Assembly: GCA_963837695.1 (NCBI GenBank)
Contig: CAWINZ010000001.1
Coordinates: 119,532-183,531, forward strand
Reading direction: 5' to 3'
From: VRUE01 sp963837695
GTDB lineage: Bacteria > Actinomycetota > Thermoleophilia > Solirubrobacterales > 70-9
Length of the DNA: 64,000 nt
Of this stretch, positions 1 through 8,144 are shown piece by piece. Every line of letters starts with the position of its first letter. Within the stretch, counting starts at the first letter, position 1. The position numbers and the translations under genes are program-made. Below the pieces are notes generated by a model that was not told the DNA's origin, did no database searches, and saw only the letters and a list, made by a program, of their open reading frames with translations.

Positions 1-584
1 TTGTGCAGGTAGCCGACCTCGCGGACGAAGTCCGATTTTTTCGCGCCGTGGGCGGCCGTGCGGACGATCAGCCCGCCGGGGCCCTTGTAGGTGCGGTCGA
101 CCATCTTGCGCAGCCGGTCGCGCTCGGATTCGGAGAGCCTCCGGCTGACGCCGACGCCGCCGCCCTGTGGCGCGTAGACGAGGTAGCGACCGGCGATCGA
201 GAGGTTCATCGAGAGCCGTGCGCCCTTCGACTTGAGCGGGTCCTTGACGACCTGGACGAGGATCTCCTGCCCGGATTTGATCAGCTCGCTGATCTTGCGG
301 CCGCTGCCCCGGCCCCGCTTGGGCGCCTGTTCGCCGTTGGGCATGACGATCTCGTCGACGTGCAGGAAGCCGTTGCGCTCGAGGCCGATGTCGACGAAGG
401 CGGCCTCCATGCCGGGAAGGACGTTGTCGACCTTCCCCTTGTAGATGTTGCCGACGATCGATCGCCGGCCGCGGCGCTCTATGTAGAGCTCCGCCACGTT
501 GCGTTTGCCGCCTTTGGTCTTCGACTCGAGGACGGCGACACGGGTCTCGCCGCGATCGGCGGACACCAGGATGGTTTTTTTCAT
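1..584 (-). CDS. rng: Ribonuclease G/E, N-terminal part (truncated by window edge)
   Basis: Rne/Rng endoribonuclease, which acts in RNA turnover and rRNA processing. About 194 codons are visible from the ATG at 584-582, with the protein starting MKKTILVSADRGETRVAVLE. The stretch GNIYKGKVDNVLPGMEAAFV (about residue 46 on) is the conserved start of the S1 RNA-binding domain, with the family's usual sub-RNase H insertion after it. The catalytic metal-binding aspartates would lie beyond the left edge. It is the last visible gene of the maf-mreBCD-mrdA-rodA-rng series, 54 bp after rodA. That order (rod genes followed by rng) is widespread in bacteria, which supports the call. It could equally be named RNase E-like; the C-terminal part needed to decide is missing. 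Confidence 0.9.
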   Translation of the reverse strand, partial: MKKTILVSADRGETRVAVLESKTKGGKRNVAELYIERRGRRSIVGNIYKGKVDNVLPGMEAAFVDIGLERNGFLHVDEIVMPNGEQAPKRGRGSGRKISELIKSGQEILVQVVKDPLKSKGARLSMNLSIAGRYLVYAPQGGGVGVSRRLSESERDRLRKMVDRTYKGPGGLIVRTAAHGAKKSDFVREVGYLH

Positions 585-638
585 GTTTTTGTCAGCTCAG
601 TTCAGATAGGTACGCATGGCCCGGTCCCATTCAAGGGA

Positions 639-1835
639 TCACCAGGCGAACCTGCCTTTCTGGCTGAGGCGCGCTTGCATGTGAATGCTCTGAAGCACTC
701 CCACCGCGAGTAACGTCGCCAGTACGGAGGAACCCCCGTAGCTGAGCAGCGGCAGGGGAATCCCGGTGATCGGCATGATCCCGAGGTTCATCCCCACATT
801 GACGAAGACCTGAAACAGCAGCATGGCGGCGATGCCGCCTGCCACAAGGGTCCCGTATGAGTTCTTCGAGAGCGTCACGATCCGCAGCGCCCGCCAGATC
901 AGCAGGGCGTATAGGGATAGGACGAACGCGGCGCCGAGGAATCCGTAGCGCTCACCGATCACCGCAAAGATGAAGTCGGTGTGCCGCTCGGGGACAAAAT
1001 CGAGCCGCGTCTGAGTGGCCCGATCGCCCCGCCCGGTCTTTCCCCCGGAGCCGATGGCGATCTTGGCCTGGTTTTGCTGGTAGCCCGCGTCGCTGGGGTC
1101 CGCGCTCGGATGCGTGAAGGAAGTCAGCCTTTGCTGCTGGTATTCCTTCAACACTGGCGTCCCGATTGCGGGAGCGACCACGAGCACGAGTGCAACTAGT
1201 GCGACGAGAGCCGCGCCGATCACCGCGAAGTGCGTCCAACGGACGCCCCCCACGTACATCACGGCGAGGGTGATTGCCCCGTACACCAGAGAGGTGCCGA
1301 GGTCCGGCTGCAGGAAGACAAGCGCAGCCGGGGCGAAGCCCAGGCAGAGGTAGCGCACAGTGCGCTGCCTCGCCGAGCCCCGCCGGGCGCCATCGATGAC
1401 AAAGCCGGCAAGCGCCAGAACGAGCAGGAGCTTGCCCAGCTCCGATGGCTGGAAGCTGAAGAAGGGAAGTTCGAAGGCACGCCGGGAGCCGCGCGCGGCG
1501 AAGCCGAAGACGAAGACCAGCGAGACGCTGGCGACGAGGAAGGTATAGATCCCGACCCGCAGCTCGCGGAAGCGCGAGTAGTCGATGCGGGCGAGCAGGT
1601 ACATCCCGACGAGCCCGAGCACGCCGTAGATCGCCTGCCGGTCGACGTAATAACCGGGGTTGCCCGGCACGTCGTGCTTGGTCGCCTCGCCGAGGGTGAA
1701 GACGCCGAAGGCGACCAGCGCGAAGGCTGCGAAGCCGAGGCCGGCATCCATGTAGGGCAGGCCGAGACGCTCGGCGATCCCCGGTCGCAGGGCGAAGGGC
1801 TCGGGACGGGCGCGACGCGTGCGGGTCGCGTACAT
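639..1835 (-). CDS. rodA: Rod-shape peptidoglycan glycosyltransferase RodA (SEDS family)
   Basis: 398-residue polytopic membrane protein of the SEDS family. It polymerises lipid II into glycan strands for side-wall growth, working with the class B transpeptidase PBP2. Seen directly: about ten hydrophobic segments, the family motif FQPSELGK after the fourth segment, ERHTDFIFAVIGE in the large extracellular loop region, and a C-terminal PLLSYGGSS motif. RodA rather than FtsW is chosen from its neighbours: it follows mrdA, with a one-base TGATG overlap (ATG at 1835-1833), and mreBCD lie just upstream. The N-terminal 20 residues are basic and cytosolic. Length fits the family (370-430 aa). Confidence 0.95.
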   Translation of the reverse strand: MYATRTRRARPEPFALRPGIAERLGLPYMDAGLGFAAFALVAFGVFTLGEATKHDVPGNPGYYVDRQAIYGVLGLVGMYLLARIDYSRFRELRVGIYTFLVASVSLVFVFGFAARGSRRAFELPFFSFQPSELGKLLLVLALAGFVIDGARRGSARQRTVRYLCLGFAPAALVFLQPDLGTSLVYGAITLAVMYVGGVRWTHFAVIGAALVALVALVLVVAPAIGTPVLKEYQQQRLTSFTHPSADPSDAGYQQNQAKIAIGSGGKTGRGDRATQTRLDFVPERHTDFIFAVIGERYGFLGAAFVLSLYALLIWRALRIVTLSKNSYGTLVAGGIAAMLLFQVFVNVGMNLGIMPITGIPLPLLSYGGSSVLATLLAVGVLQSIHMQARLSQKGRFAW

Positions 1836-3724
1836 CAGCCTTCCCCTTGCGGGGATTCCGCTTCGCCTTCAGGGCCTTCCGCTTCGTGGGAGAGCCGGTT
1901 GGCGAAATAGGCTTCGAGGATCTGTCTTGCGGCGGGCGCCGCGGCTTCGGCGCCGAAGCCGCCTTCCTCCATCGTCACGAAGGTGACAATACGCGGATTG
2001 GGATACGGAGCGAGCACTCCGTACCAGGATTGGTCCCCGTGCGGAGGCCGTTCGGCGGTGCCGGTCTTGCCCGCGACCGGGATCGGGAAGTTGCCGAAGA
2101 CCGCGAACGAGGTCCCGGCGCCGTTCTGCGCGGCGTCGTGCAGGCCTTCGAGGATCGCTTCCCGGTAGGCGGGATCCATCTGGACGTGGCGGCGCGGCGG
2201 CGGGTCGAATTCCTTCAGCACACGGCCGAAGGCGTCGTCGACCTGCAGCCCGACGTGGGGAGTGACGATCGTGCCGCCGTTGGCGATCGCCGCGTAGGCG
2301 ACGGCCATCTGCAGCGGGTTGGTCTGCAGGTCGCCCTGGCCGGTGGCGAGCTGGATGTTGTCGCCGGCCGACCAGGGCCGTTCGGTGTTGCCTTCCTTGT
2401 AGAGCTGATCGCGCCAGTGCTGGGACGGCAGCAGCCCGTCGGTCGGGACCGGGAGGTCGATCCCGGTCGGGCGGCCGATGCCGAGCGCATGCGCCCAGTG
2501 CTGGAGCTGGCCGGTGTCCCACATGCGAAAGCCGAGGTTGTAGAAGAAAACGTCGGAGGAAACTTCCAGCGCCGAGACGAGGCTGACCGAGCCGTTCGCC
2601 GCTTCGCCGGCGTTTTTGAAGACCTCGCCGCCGATTTCGAACTGACCGGGGTCGTTGATCACTTCGGTCGGGGTCAGGTTGCCGCTTTCGAGCGCGGCGA
2701 TCGCGGTGATCGGCTTGAACGTGGAGCCGGTCGGATAGAGACCCGAGGTCGCGCGGTCGGTGAGCGGCGCCGCGATCGGGTCGCGGTAAAGGGCGTTGAC
2801 CTGGGCCTGGGTCATCGGCGGGGTGAGGACCGAGGGTTCGAAGGTCGGGTAGGAGCCGAGGCCGAGTATTTCGCCGCTGTGCACGTTCATCGTGATGAAG
2901 CCCCCGTGCAGGCCGCGGGCCGCCAGCGCCGCTTCACCCGCCTCCTGAACCTTGGAGTTGATCGAGAGCACCAGGTTGTCGCCCGGCACCGGCGGCTCGG
3001 AAACCAGCTGGCCGTTGCGGGTCGGCTGGCCGAGCGCGTCGACCTGGATCCGCGTGACCCCCGGCTTGCCACGGAGGTAGCGGTCGTAGGTGTCCTCGAC
3101 CCCGTCCTGGCCGACCTCGTCGCCGGGCTCGAGGCCGCGGTACCGCGCTTCCTTCAGCTGTGCTTCGGAGACCTCGCCGACGTTGCCGAGGAGGTGTGCG
3201 GCGAGCGTGCCGTGCGGGTAGCGGCGCACGAAAACCCGCTGCACGGTAACGCCCGGGAAGCGGTCCTGGTTCTCCTGCAGGTAGTAGACGAGGTAGTCGC
3301 CGACGTCGCGGCGCAGGGTCACCGGCGCGCTCGCGGCCAGTTTGAGCTGTTCGTGCATCGTCTTGCGCAGGCGCGGCAGCGAGCTGTGGGTCAGCTCGGC
3401 GAGCTGGGTCAACTCGGCGTGGCGCCGGCGAGGTGCTTCGGGGAGCTTCTCGGGATTGACCTGGAGGGCGAGGCTGGTCCGGTTGGAGACGATGTCGTTG
3501 CCGCTGCGGTCGAGGATTTTGCCGCGCGGGGAGCTGACCCTGAACTCGCGGGTGCGGTTGTTCTTCGCTTCGGCGAGGTACTTGTCGCCGTTGATCACCT
3601 GCAGGAACCAGAGCCGGAAGAAAAGCACCCCGAAGAGCGCCAGGGCGACGCCGCCGAAGACGGCGATGCGCAGCGCCAGGCGGTTGTTCATCTGCGGTCC
3701 GAGTTCGTCAGAGCGCCGGTACAT
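1835..3724 (-). CDS. mrdA: Penicillin-binding protein 2 (peptidoglycan D,D-transpeptidase MrdA)
   Basis: 629-residue class B PBP that cross-links side-wall peptidoglycan, the partner of RodA. One N-terminal membrane anchor (about residues 14-35) is followed by a pedestal/dimerisation region and the transpeptidase domain. Catalytic motifs: GSTFK with nucleophile Ser334 and Lys337, SSD at 389-391 (Asp at the third position is normal for PBP2), and KTG at 553-555. The frame stays open upstream to 4075, but that part is a shadow of mreD. The ATG at 3724-3722 is chosen because it overlaps the mreD stop as TGATG and begins directly before the membrane anchor. The C-terminus is acidic. Confidence 0.95.
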   Translation of the reverse strand: MYRRSDELGPQMNNRLALRIAVFGGVALALFGVLFFRLWFLQVINGDKYLAEAKNNRTREFRVSSPRGKILDRSGNDIVSNRTSLALQVNPEKLPEAPRRRHAELTQLAELTHSSLPRLRKTMHEQLKLAASAPVTLRRDVGDYLVYYLQENQDRFPGVTVQRVFVRRYPHGTLAAHLLGNVGEVSEAQLKEARYRGLEPGDEVGQDGVEDTYDRYLRGKPGVTRIQVDALGQPTRNGQLVSEPPVPGDNLVLSINSKVQEAGEAALAARGLHGGFITMNVHSGEILGLGSYPTFEPSVLTPPMTQAQVNALYRDPIAAPLTDRATSGLYPTGSTFKPITAIAALESGNLTPTEVINDPGQFEIGGEVFKNAGEAANGSVSLVSALEVSSDVFFYNLGFRMWDTGQLQHWAHALGIGRPTGIDLPVPTDGLLPSQHWRDQLYKEGNTERPWSAGDNIQLATGQGDLQTNPLQMAVAYAAIANGGTIVTPHVGLQVDDAFGRVLKEFDPPPRRHVQMDPAYREAILEGLHDAAQNGAGTSFAVFGNFPIPVAGKTGTAERPPHGDQSWYGVLAPYPNPRIVTFVTMEEGGFGAEAAAPAARQILEAYFANRLSHEAEGPEGEAESPQGEG

Positions 3725-4275
3725 CAGGTCCTCCCCAGCACGGTCGGCCGGCGGCGGCGGGCAACTTTCGACTCCTCGACCAAGGCCGGGCGCAGCGCCC
3801 GCCGCAGGCCGAAGTAGATCGGCCAGGCGAGAAAGAAGGCATAGATGCTCTTCAGCAGCATGTCGCGGACGATCAGCGGGCTGACCGGGGCGTCGACGCC
3901 GAGCATCACCTGCACAGCGGCGAAGCCGAGCTCGGCAAACAGGGTCAACCCCATGCAGACAAGCGGCGGCACCAGGGCGCTGTGGATGTCGAAACGCTCG
4001 CGGAAGAGGCCGGCCAGGTAGCCGACGCCGATCAGCACCAGCGAGGAACCGCCGAGCGGGGCGACCAGCAGACAATCGACCAGAAACCCGACCGAGAAGC
4101 CGGCCACGGCCCCGGTCAGGCTGCCGCCGAGCAGGCCGAACGAGACGACAACCGCGGGCAGAACGTCGGCGCTGGTATGGAGGAACTCGACCCGCGAGAA
4201 GAACGAGAGCTGCAGGAGCACCGCCACAATCACGATCGCGACGAGGCGGGCGAAGATCTTGGGCGTGACGATCAT
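3724..4275 (-). CDS. mreD: Rod shape-determining membrane protein MreD
   Basis: 183-residue integral membrane protein with about five hydrophobic helices and short loops, consistent with MreD of the elongasome. The ATG (4275-4273) overlaps the end of mreC by 4 bp (ATGA), and its TGA stop shares a base with the ATG of mrdA, so translation of the three genes is probably coupled. The C-terminus is strongly basic (VARRRRP), as expected for a cytosolic tail. MreD is poorly conserved in sequence; the identification rests on topology, size and position between mreC and mrdA. Confidence 0.88.
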   Translation of the reverse strand: MIVTPKIFARLVAIVIVAVLLQLSFFSRVEFLHTSADVLPAVVVSFGLLGGSLTGAVAGFSVGFLVDCLLVAPLGGSSLVLIGVGYLAGLFRERFDIHSALVPPLVCMGLTLFAELGFAAVQVMLGVDAPVSPLIVRDMLLKSIYAFFLAWPIYFGLRRALRPALVEESKVARRRRPTVLGRT

Positions 4276-5123
4276 CCTCGCGACCCCCCGGTCAGCACCT
4301 GGACCAGGTCGAGGTTGGCCATGTCGACGTAGGGACGCAGGTGGATCTGCTGGCTGGCCTCCTGCTCGACAATCGAGGCATTGGTCACTTCGCCGACCGG
4401 CAGGCCCGGCGGGAAGAACGATGCGTGGCCCTGGGCGCGCCAGCCTGAGGTGACCACCGTCTGGCCCCTGTGGACTTCCTTGCTCGAGTTGATGAAGTCG
4501 AGGATCAGGTCCTCGGGGTCGCCGACGTTGGGCCTGATCACGCCCTGTACCCCCGTAGGCACCACCTTCGCCGAGACGGCGCTGGCATGGTCGGTGATCA
4601 GCTTCACCTGCGCCGAGCCCCCCTCGGTCGAGGCGACGAGACCGACGAGCCCGTCGCCGCTGATCACCGGATCGTCGACCTTGACCCCGTCACCGGAGCC
4701 GACGTCGATCGCCACGGTCGAGTTCCAGACAGTCGGAGAGCGGGCGATCACCCGCCCGGTCACCGGCTCATAGGCCGATTCGGCCAGCGCCGGGCCGCGG
4801 TTCAGTTCGACCAGCTTGCGCAGCTGAGCGTTTTCCTGCAGCGCCTCCTGGCCGGCGACGGCCTGACGGCGCACGGTCACCAGCTGCGCCTTGAGGCGGC
4901 TGTTTTCGCCGCGTGCGTCGAAGGTCTTGTCGAACCAGTCGACCAGGTCGCGGGCTGGCTTCAGGGCCCTGTCGGCAACGGTCTGCAGAGGGCTGAAGAT
5001 CGTGCTGACGCCCCGCTGCACGCCACCCGAGCTCTGCCCGTAGGTGATCGTCAGCAACAGGAAGGAGCCGATGACGAGGAGGGTTAGTACCGCTCTACGG
5101 CGGCGTACTTGTTTGCGATACAC
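4272..5123 (-). CDS. mreC: Cell shape-determining protein MreC
   Basis: 283-residue bitopic protein that links cytosolic MreB to the periplasmic cell-wall synthases. It has a basic N-terminus (MYRKQVRRRR), one membrane helix (about residues 13-30), a coiled-coil stretch around residues 70-100 and a beta-rich C-terminal region containing GSGDGVKVDDPVISGDGLVG, typical of MreC. The start is GTG at 5123-5121, 38 bp after the mreB stop; no other start gives the basic anchor. It overlaps mreD by 4 bp. Confidence 0.92.
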   Translation of the reverse strand: MYRKQVRRRRAVLTLLVIGSFLLLTITYGQSSGGVQRGVSTIFSPLQTVADRALKPARDLVDWFDKTFDARGENSRLKAQLVTVRRQAVAGQEALQENAQLRKLVELNRGPALAESAYEPVTGRVIARSPTVWNSTVAIDVGSGDGVKVDDPVISGDGLVGLVASTEGGSAQVKLITDHASAVSAKVVPTGVQGVIRPNVGDPEDLILDFINSSKEVHRGQTVVTSGWRAQGHASFFPPGLPVGEVTNASIVEQEASQQIHLRPYVDMANLDLVQVLTGGSRG

Positions 5124-5161
5124 GACGAAGACCTAAGTTTGGCGCTTTATATGAATGGCAG

Positions 5162-6211
5162 CTAAGCGACACGTGCCATTCCCGAGTTCATCTTGCTGGC
5201 GCGGTGGATCGTCTCGAACTCCTCCAGCGATATGCCGGAGCCGACGGCCACGCACGTCAAGGGCGACTCTGCCAGTTGACACGGCATCTGGCACTCATCG
5301 CGAAGGCGCTGTTCGAGTCCTTGCAGGAGCGCCCCCCCACCGGCAAGGGTGATGCCCCGGTCCATGATGTCCCCCGCCAGCTCCGGCGGCGTGCGGTCGA
5401 GCGTGTCCTTGACCGCGTCAATGATGTGGCTGATCGTTTCGTCGAGGGCCTCGCGCACCTCGGCCGAGCCGAGCGTGATCGTCTTCGGCAGCCCCGACAC
5501 CAGGTCGCGGCCGCGGATCTCGACCTCGACCTCCTCGGGAAGCGGCGAGGCCGAGCCCGCCTCGAGCTTGACCTCCTCCGCCGTCTGGGTGCCGATCGCG
5601 AGTTTGTAGCGGTGTTTGCAGTGGTGGACGATCGCGTCGTCGAGCTCGTCGCCGCCGACCCGGATCGACTGCGAGACGACGATCCCGCCGAGCGAGATCA
5701 CCGCGACCTCGGTGGTGCCGCCACCGACGTCGACGATCAGCGAGCCGGTCGGCTCGGCGACGGGTAGGCCGGCGCCGATCGCCGCCGCCATCGGCTCCTC
5801 GATCAGGTACGCCTTGCGGGCGCCGGCCGAGAGGCAGGCCTCCTCGACCGCGCGCTTCTCCACGCCGGTGACTCCGGAGGGCACGCAGACGACGACGCGC
5901 GGGTGGGCGAAGCGGTTGGAGTGAACCTGCTTGATGAAGTGGCGCAGCATCTGTTCGGTCACGTCGAAGTCGGCGATGACGCCGTCCTTGAGTGGCCGGA
6001 TCGCGGTGATCGTGCCCGGCGTGCGGCCCAGCATCCGCTTCGCCTCGACGCCGACCGCGTGTACCTGGCCGCTGCGCGAATCGATCGCCACAACCGAGGG
6101 CTCGGAGAGCACGATGCCACGACCGCGCACGTAGACCAGGGTGTTGGCCGTGCCGAGGTCGACCGCCATGTCGCGGCCGCCCAGTCCGGTCAGGTAGCTG
6201 AATATGCCCAT
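5162..6211 (-). CDS. mreB: Rod shape-determining actin homologue MreB
   Basis: 349-residue bacterial actin that forms membrane-bound filaments directing side-wall synthesis. The start at ATG 6211-6209 gives MGIFSYLTGLGGRDMAVDLG, with a short membrane-binding amphipathic N-terminus followed by the phosphate-1 loop DLGTANTLVYV. The phosphate-2 loop is VDVGGGTTEVAVIS, and the adenosine motif GGGALLQGLEQRL lies near the C-terminus. The open frame extends to 6499, but that part is a shadow of maf and is left out. It lies 28 bp after maf and leads the mreBCD-mrdA-rodA series. Confidence 0.97.
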   Translation of the reverse strand: MGIFSYLTGLGGRDMAVDLGTANTLVYVRGRGIVLSEPSVVAIDSRSGQVHAVGVEAKRMLGRTPGTITAIRPLKDGVIADFDVTEQMLRHFIKQVHSNRFAHPRVVVCVPSGVTGVEKRAVEEACLSAGARKAYLIEEPMAAAIGAGLPVAEPTGSLIVDVGGGTTEVAVISLGGIVVSQSIRVGGDELDDAIVHHCKHRYKLAIGTQTAEEVKLEAGSASPLPEEVEVEIRGRDLVSGLPKTITLGSAEVREALDETISHIIDAVKDTLDRTPPELAGDIMDRGITLAGGGALLQGLEQRLRDECQMPCQLAESPLTCVAVGSGISLEEFETIHRASKMNSGMARVA

Positions 6212-6239
6212 GTGTGCAATTTGGGGAAAAGCAGGGCAA

Positions 6240-6797
6240 TCATTCCAGATGGTCCAAGTCGGCCAACTCAGGCGCCAGCTCCAGCAACAATCCGACCGGC
6301 AGGCCGACGACATTCGACACGCTCCCCTCGATCCGCTCGACCAGGGTCGAACCCAGCGTCTGCACGGCATACCCGCCCGATCTCCCCCGCCACTCCCCAA
6401 AACGCACGTAGCGCTCAATCTCGGCCTCACTGAGCTCCTTGAAGACCACCGTCGTCCGCTCCAAACCACTGCGCTCTTCCCCATCCGCAAGCACCACAAG
6501 CCCGCTCATCACCGTGTGAGCCCGTCCCGACATCCGCTCCAGGTATTCCCGCGACTCAGCTTCATCCGCGGGCTTTCCAAGCGCCTTGCCATCAAGAACA
6601 ACATCGGTATCGCAAGCAATCACCAGACCATCGCGATCCACGGCCCGAGCCTTCATCCGAGCGTTCTCAACCACCTCAGCCTCCGGATCCCCGCCCGTAA
6701 GCTCCTCGACCCCGGGAACCACGACCTCGAACTCCACCCCAAGCTTTTGAAGAATCTCGCGTCGCTGAGGCGACCCGGATGCGAGCGTAACTTTCAA
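6240..6797 (-). CDS. maf: Maf-like nucleoside triphosphate pyrophosphatase
   Basis: 185-residue Maf/HAM1-fold protein. The family hydrolyses non-canonical or methylated nucleoside triphosphates (dTTP/UTP or m7GTP subfamilies) and is often linked to mreB. Seen: the N-terminal ASGSPQRREIL substrate loop, ACDTDVVLDG with the catalytic acidic residues, and GYAVQTLGSTLVERIEGSVS near the C-terminus. The first usable start is TTG (6797-6795); no ATG or GTG lies upstream in frame. The gap to ndk is filled by a palindromic repeat (6811-6928). The subfamily cannot be fixed by eye. Confidence 0.92.
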   Translation of the reverse strand: MKVTLASGSPQRREILQKLGVEFEVVVPGVEELTGGDPEAEVVENARMKARAVDRDGLVIACDTDVVLDGKALGKPADEAESREYLERMSGRAHTVMSGLVVLADGEERSGLERTTVVFKELSEAEIERYVRFGEWRGRSGGYAVQTLGSTLVERIEGSVSNVVGLPVGLLLELAPELADLDHLE

Positions 6798-6810
6798 GCG
6801 TTCAGACCTT

Positions 6811-6928
6811 CGGCCGGGATGTGGGTAGGGGGTGGAGCGTCTTGTACTTTTTCGTCAATCCGACCTCGGACGGCCGAAGGCGATCCACCGAAAAAGTTAA
6901 GCGGAACCCCCTGCCCGCAGCCCGGCCG
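6811..6928 (+). repeat. Palindromic intergenic repeat, copy 1
   Basis: A 118-bp element filling nearly the whole ndk-maf gap. The outer arms 6811-6833 and 6906-6928 pair over 23 positions: 20 Watson-Crick, two T-G and one A-G. Inside, ACTTTTTCG (near 6845-6855) pairs with CGAAAAAGT (near 6889-6897). Its core (GCGTCTTGTACTTTTTCG on the left, CACCGAAAAAGTTAAGCG on the right) recurs at 14509-14617. The right arm ends at the base before the ndk stop codon. The plus strand is chosen because the T-G mispairs become G-U wobbles there. Function unknown: it could be a small mobile palindrome (REP/MITE type), a structured RNA, or a terminator. Confidence 0.7.
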
Positions 6929-7336
6929 CTAGCCAAGCTCCGGGAACCAGATGCCGATCTCCCTCTCCGCCGACTCGTCGGAGTCGGAGCCGTGGACCAT
7001 GTTGAAGGTCACCTCAAGCGCGTAGTCACCGCGAATCGAGCCAGGCGCGGCCTCGACCGGGTTCGTCGCCCCGATCAACTGCCGGGCCGCCACGACCGCT
7101 TCGGCCCCCTCCAGCACCATCGCCACCAACGTGCCGCCGGTGATGAATTCCACCAGCTCGCCGAAGAACGGCCTCTCGGTGTGCTCGGCGTAGTGCTCGT
7201 TGGCGATCGCCTCAGAGGCCACCATGGTCTTCAGCGCCGCGATCCGCAGGCCCTTGCGCTCGAAACGGGCGATCACCTCGCCGCTCAGGGCGCGTTCGAA
7301 GGCGTCAGGCTTGACGAGGATCAGGGTCCGGCTCAC
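6929..7336 (-). CDS. ndk: Nucleoside diphosphate kinase
   Basis: 135-residue NDP kinase that balances NTP and dNTP pools via a phosphohistidine intermediate. The start at GTG 7336-7334 gives MSRTLILVKPDAFERALSGE. The active-site segment NMVHGSDSDESAEREI carries the phospho-acceptor His115, and PFFGELVEFITGG is the nucleotide-binding part. The frame is open upstream to 7627, but that is a shadow of the zinc-ribbon gene. Its 5' end overlaps that gene by 32 bp, so the two are probably co-transcribed. Length matches the family (about 135-150 aa). Confidence 0.97.
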   Translation of the reverse strand: MSRTLILVKPDAFERALSGEVIARFERKGLRIAALKTMVASEAIANEHYAEHTERPFFGELVEFITGGTLVAMVLEGAEAVVAARQLIGATNPVEAAPGSIRGDYALEVTFNMVHGSDSDESAEREIGIWFPELG

Positions 7337-7934
7337 GGTTGGGGCTCCTTGGCTGTCGTTTGGATTTCGAAGTCTCTTTGGGCGCCTCGACTTTGGGGCG
7401 CGCCGGCTTGCGCTCGGTCGGCGGCGCCTTGCCCTCCCCGCGTGGCGCTTTCCGCTCCTCCGGCCGCGCTTTGCGGCGCGGGCGCTCACGCTCGGCCAAG
7501 GCGGTCTCGCAGTAGGGGCAGAGCGCCCAGGTCGGGTCGACCGGCTTGCTGCAGCTCGGGCAGGGCCGCTTGAGGCGGCGCTGGCACTCAGGGCAGCGCA
7601 GAAAGTCGTTCTCGACCGGGAAGCCACAGCCGGGACAGGAGTGCTCTGTCAGCTGGCGCACCCGCAACTCAGCGGCCTTGATCTCCAGCTCGCGTTCGTG
7701 AGCGTCCTCAAGGAACTCCGGCGGCCGCACGATCGCGTAAACGGCGGTGCCGAGGTAGGGGATGAAGGAGGCGAGCGTGGCGCAGCCGATCAGGAACGGA
7801 TCGGAGATGCGGCGCTTGGCGTCGAGGTACGTGTAGACGATCAGCGCCAACCAGACGACGACCAGCATCAAGATGAGCAGGTTGACGACCAGGTTGAGGC
7901 CGTTGTTGCTGATGCCGAAGATCGCGATTGCCAT
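7305..7934 (-). CDS. Membrane-anchored double zinc-ribbon protein (unknown function)
   Basis: 209 residues. Two hydrophobic segments lie near the N-terminus (about residues 13-38 and 48-68). A linker rich in Glu is followed by two CxxC pairs of one zinc ribbon (CPGCGFP, CPECQ) and two of a second (CPSCSKP, CPYCE) at about residues 98-155. The tail (155-209) is Lys/Arg/Pro-rich and probably disordered. No enzymatic motif is seen. The zinc ribbons suggest a structural or interaction role at the membrane. The 3' end overlaps ndk by 32 bp. It is a real gene by composition and motif order, but its function is not recognisable. Confidence 0.8.
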   Translation of the reverse strand: MAIAIFGISNNGLNLVVNLLILMLVVVWLALIVYTYLDAKRRISDPFLIGCATLASFIPYLGTAVYAIVRPPEFLEDAHERELEIKAAELRVRQLTEHSCPGCGFPVENDFLRCPECQRRLKRPCPSCSKPVDPTWALCPYCETALAERERPRRKARPEERKAPRGEGKAPPTERKPARPKVEAPKETSKSKRQPRSPNREPDPDPRQA

Positions 7935-8014
7935 TGCGTTTGCGCCCGTCCGAGAGAGGAGCGGCGGTGAGTCTACTTCGCCGCCTGGGCGGCGAACCCT
8001 GTCGTGTCTGGCAC

Positions 8015-8137
8015 CTAGAGGAAAAGACTGCCGAACAGGTAGCCGAGCCCGAAGAAGACCAGGATCACCGCGGCGACCACCGCGGCGACCAGAGCCATCA
8101 TCGAGAGCAGTTCGGTTCCTGCGCTTTTAGAGCCCAT
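8015..8137 (-). CDS. 40-residue single-pass membrane peptide
   Basis: Small ORF from ATG 8137-8135, starting MGSKSAGTELLSMMALVAAV and ending in a hydrophobic stretch of about 24 residues (VILVFFGLGYLFGSLFL). It starts 7 bp after the folC stop and precedes the zinc-ribbon gene, so it sits inside the operon. A longer in-frame reading to 8266 would run back over folC and has a non-membrane, Arg-rich start, so the short form is preferred. No known family is recognised. Confidence 0.55.
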   Translation of the reverse strand: MGSKSAGTELLSMMALVAAVVAAVILVFFGLGYLFGSLFL

Positions 8138-8144
8138 ACGAGGC

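Noticed and set aside
1847..3817. A 656-codon plus-strand frame opposite mrdA, and similar long frames opposite valS (9899-11686), GH15 (17647-19485) and the PKS (25090-27432)
   Set aside because: Their translations lack any domain, are Arg/Gly/Asp-rich and mirror a well-supported gene on the other strand; long antisense frames are expected at this GC content.
3725..4075. N-terminal extension of PBP2 to 4075
   Set aside because: The extra 117 residues are an out-of-frame reading of mreD, Arg/Ala-rich, and precede a normal PBP2 start at 3724.
6212..6499. N-terminal extension of MreB to 6499
   Set aside because: It is a shadow of maf; MGIFSYLTGLGG at 6211 is a standard MreB start.
6811..6928. 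c-di-AMP (ydaO-type) riboswitch or similar known leader
   Set aside because: The position before a cell-wall hydrolase (copy 2) suggested it, but the conserved ydaO segments could not be matched on either strand.
7337..7627. N-terminal extension of NDK to 7627
   Set aside because: Ser/Arg/Ala-rich shadow of the zinc-ribbon gene; NDK homologues begin at the SRTLILVKPDAF segment.
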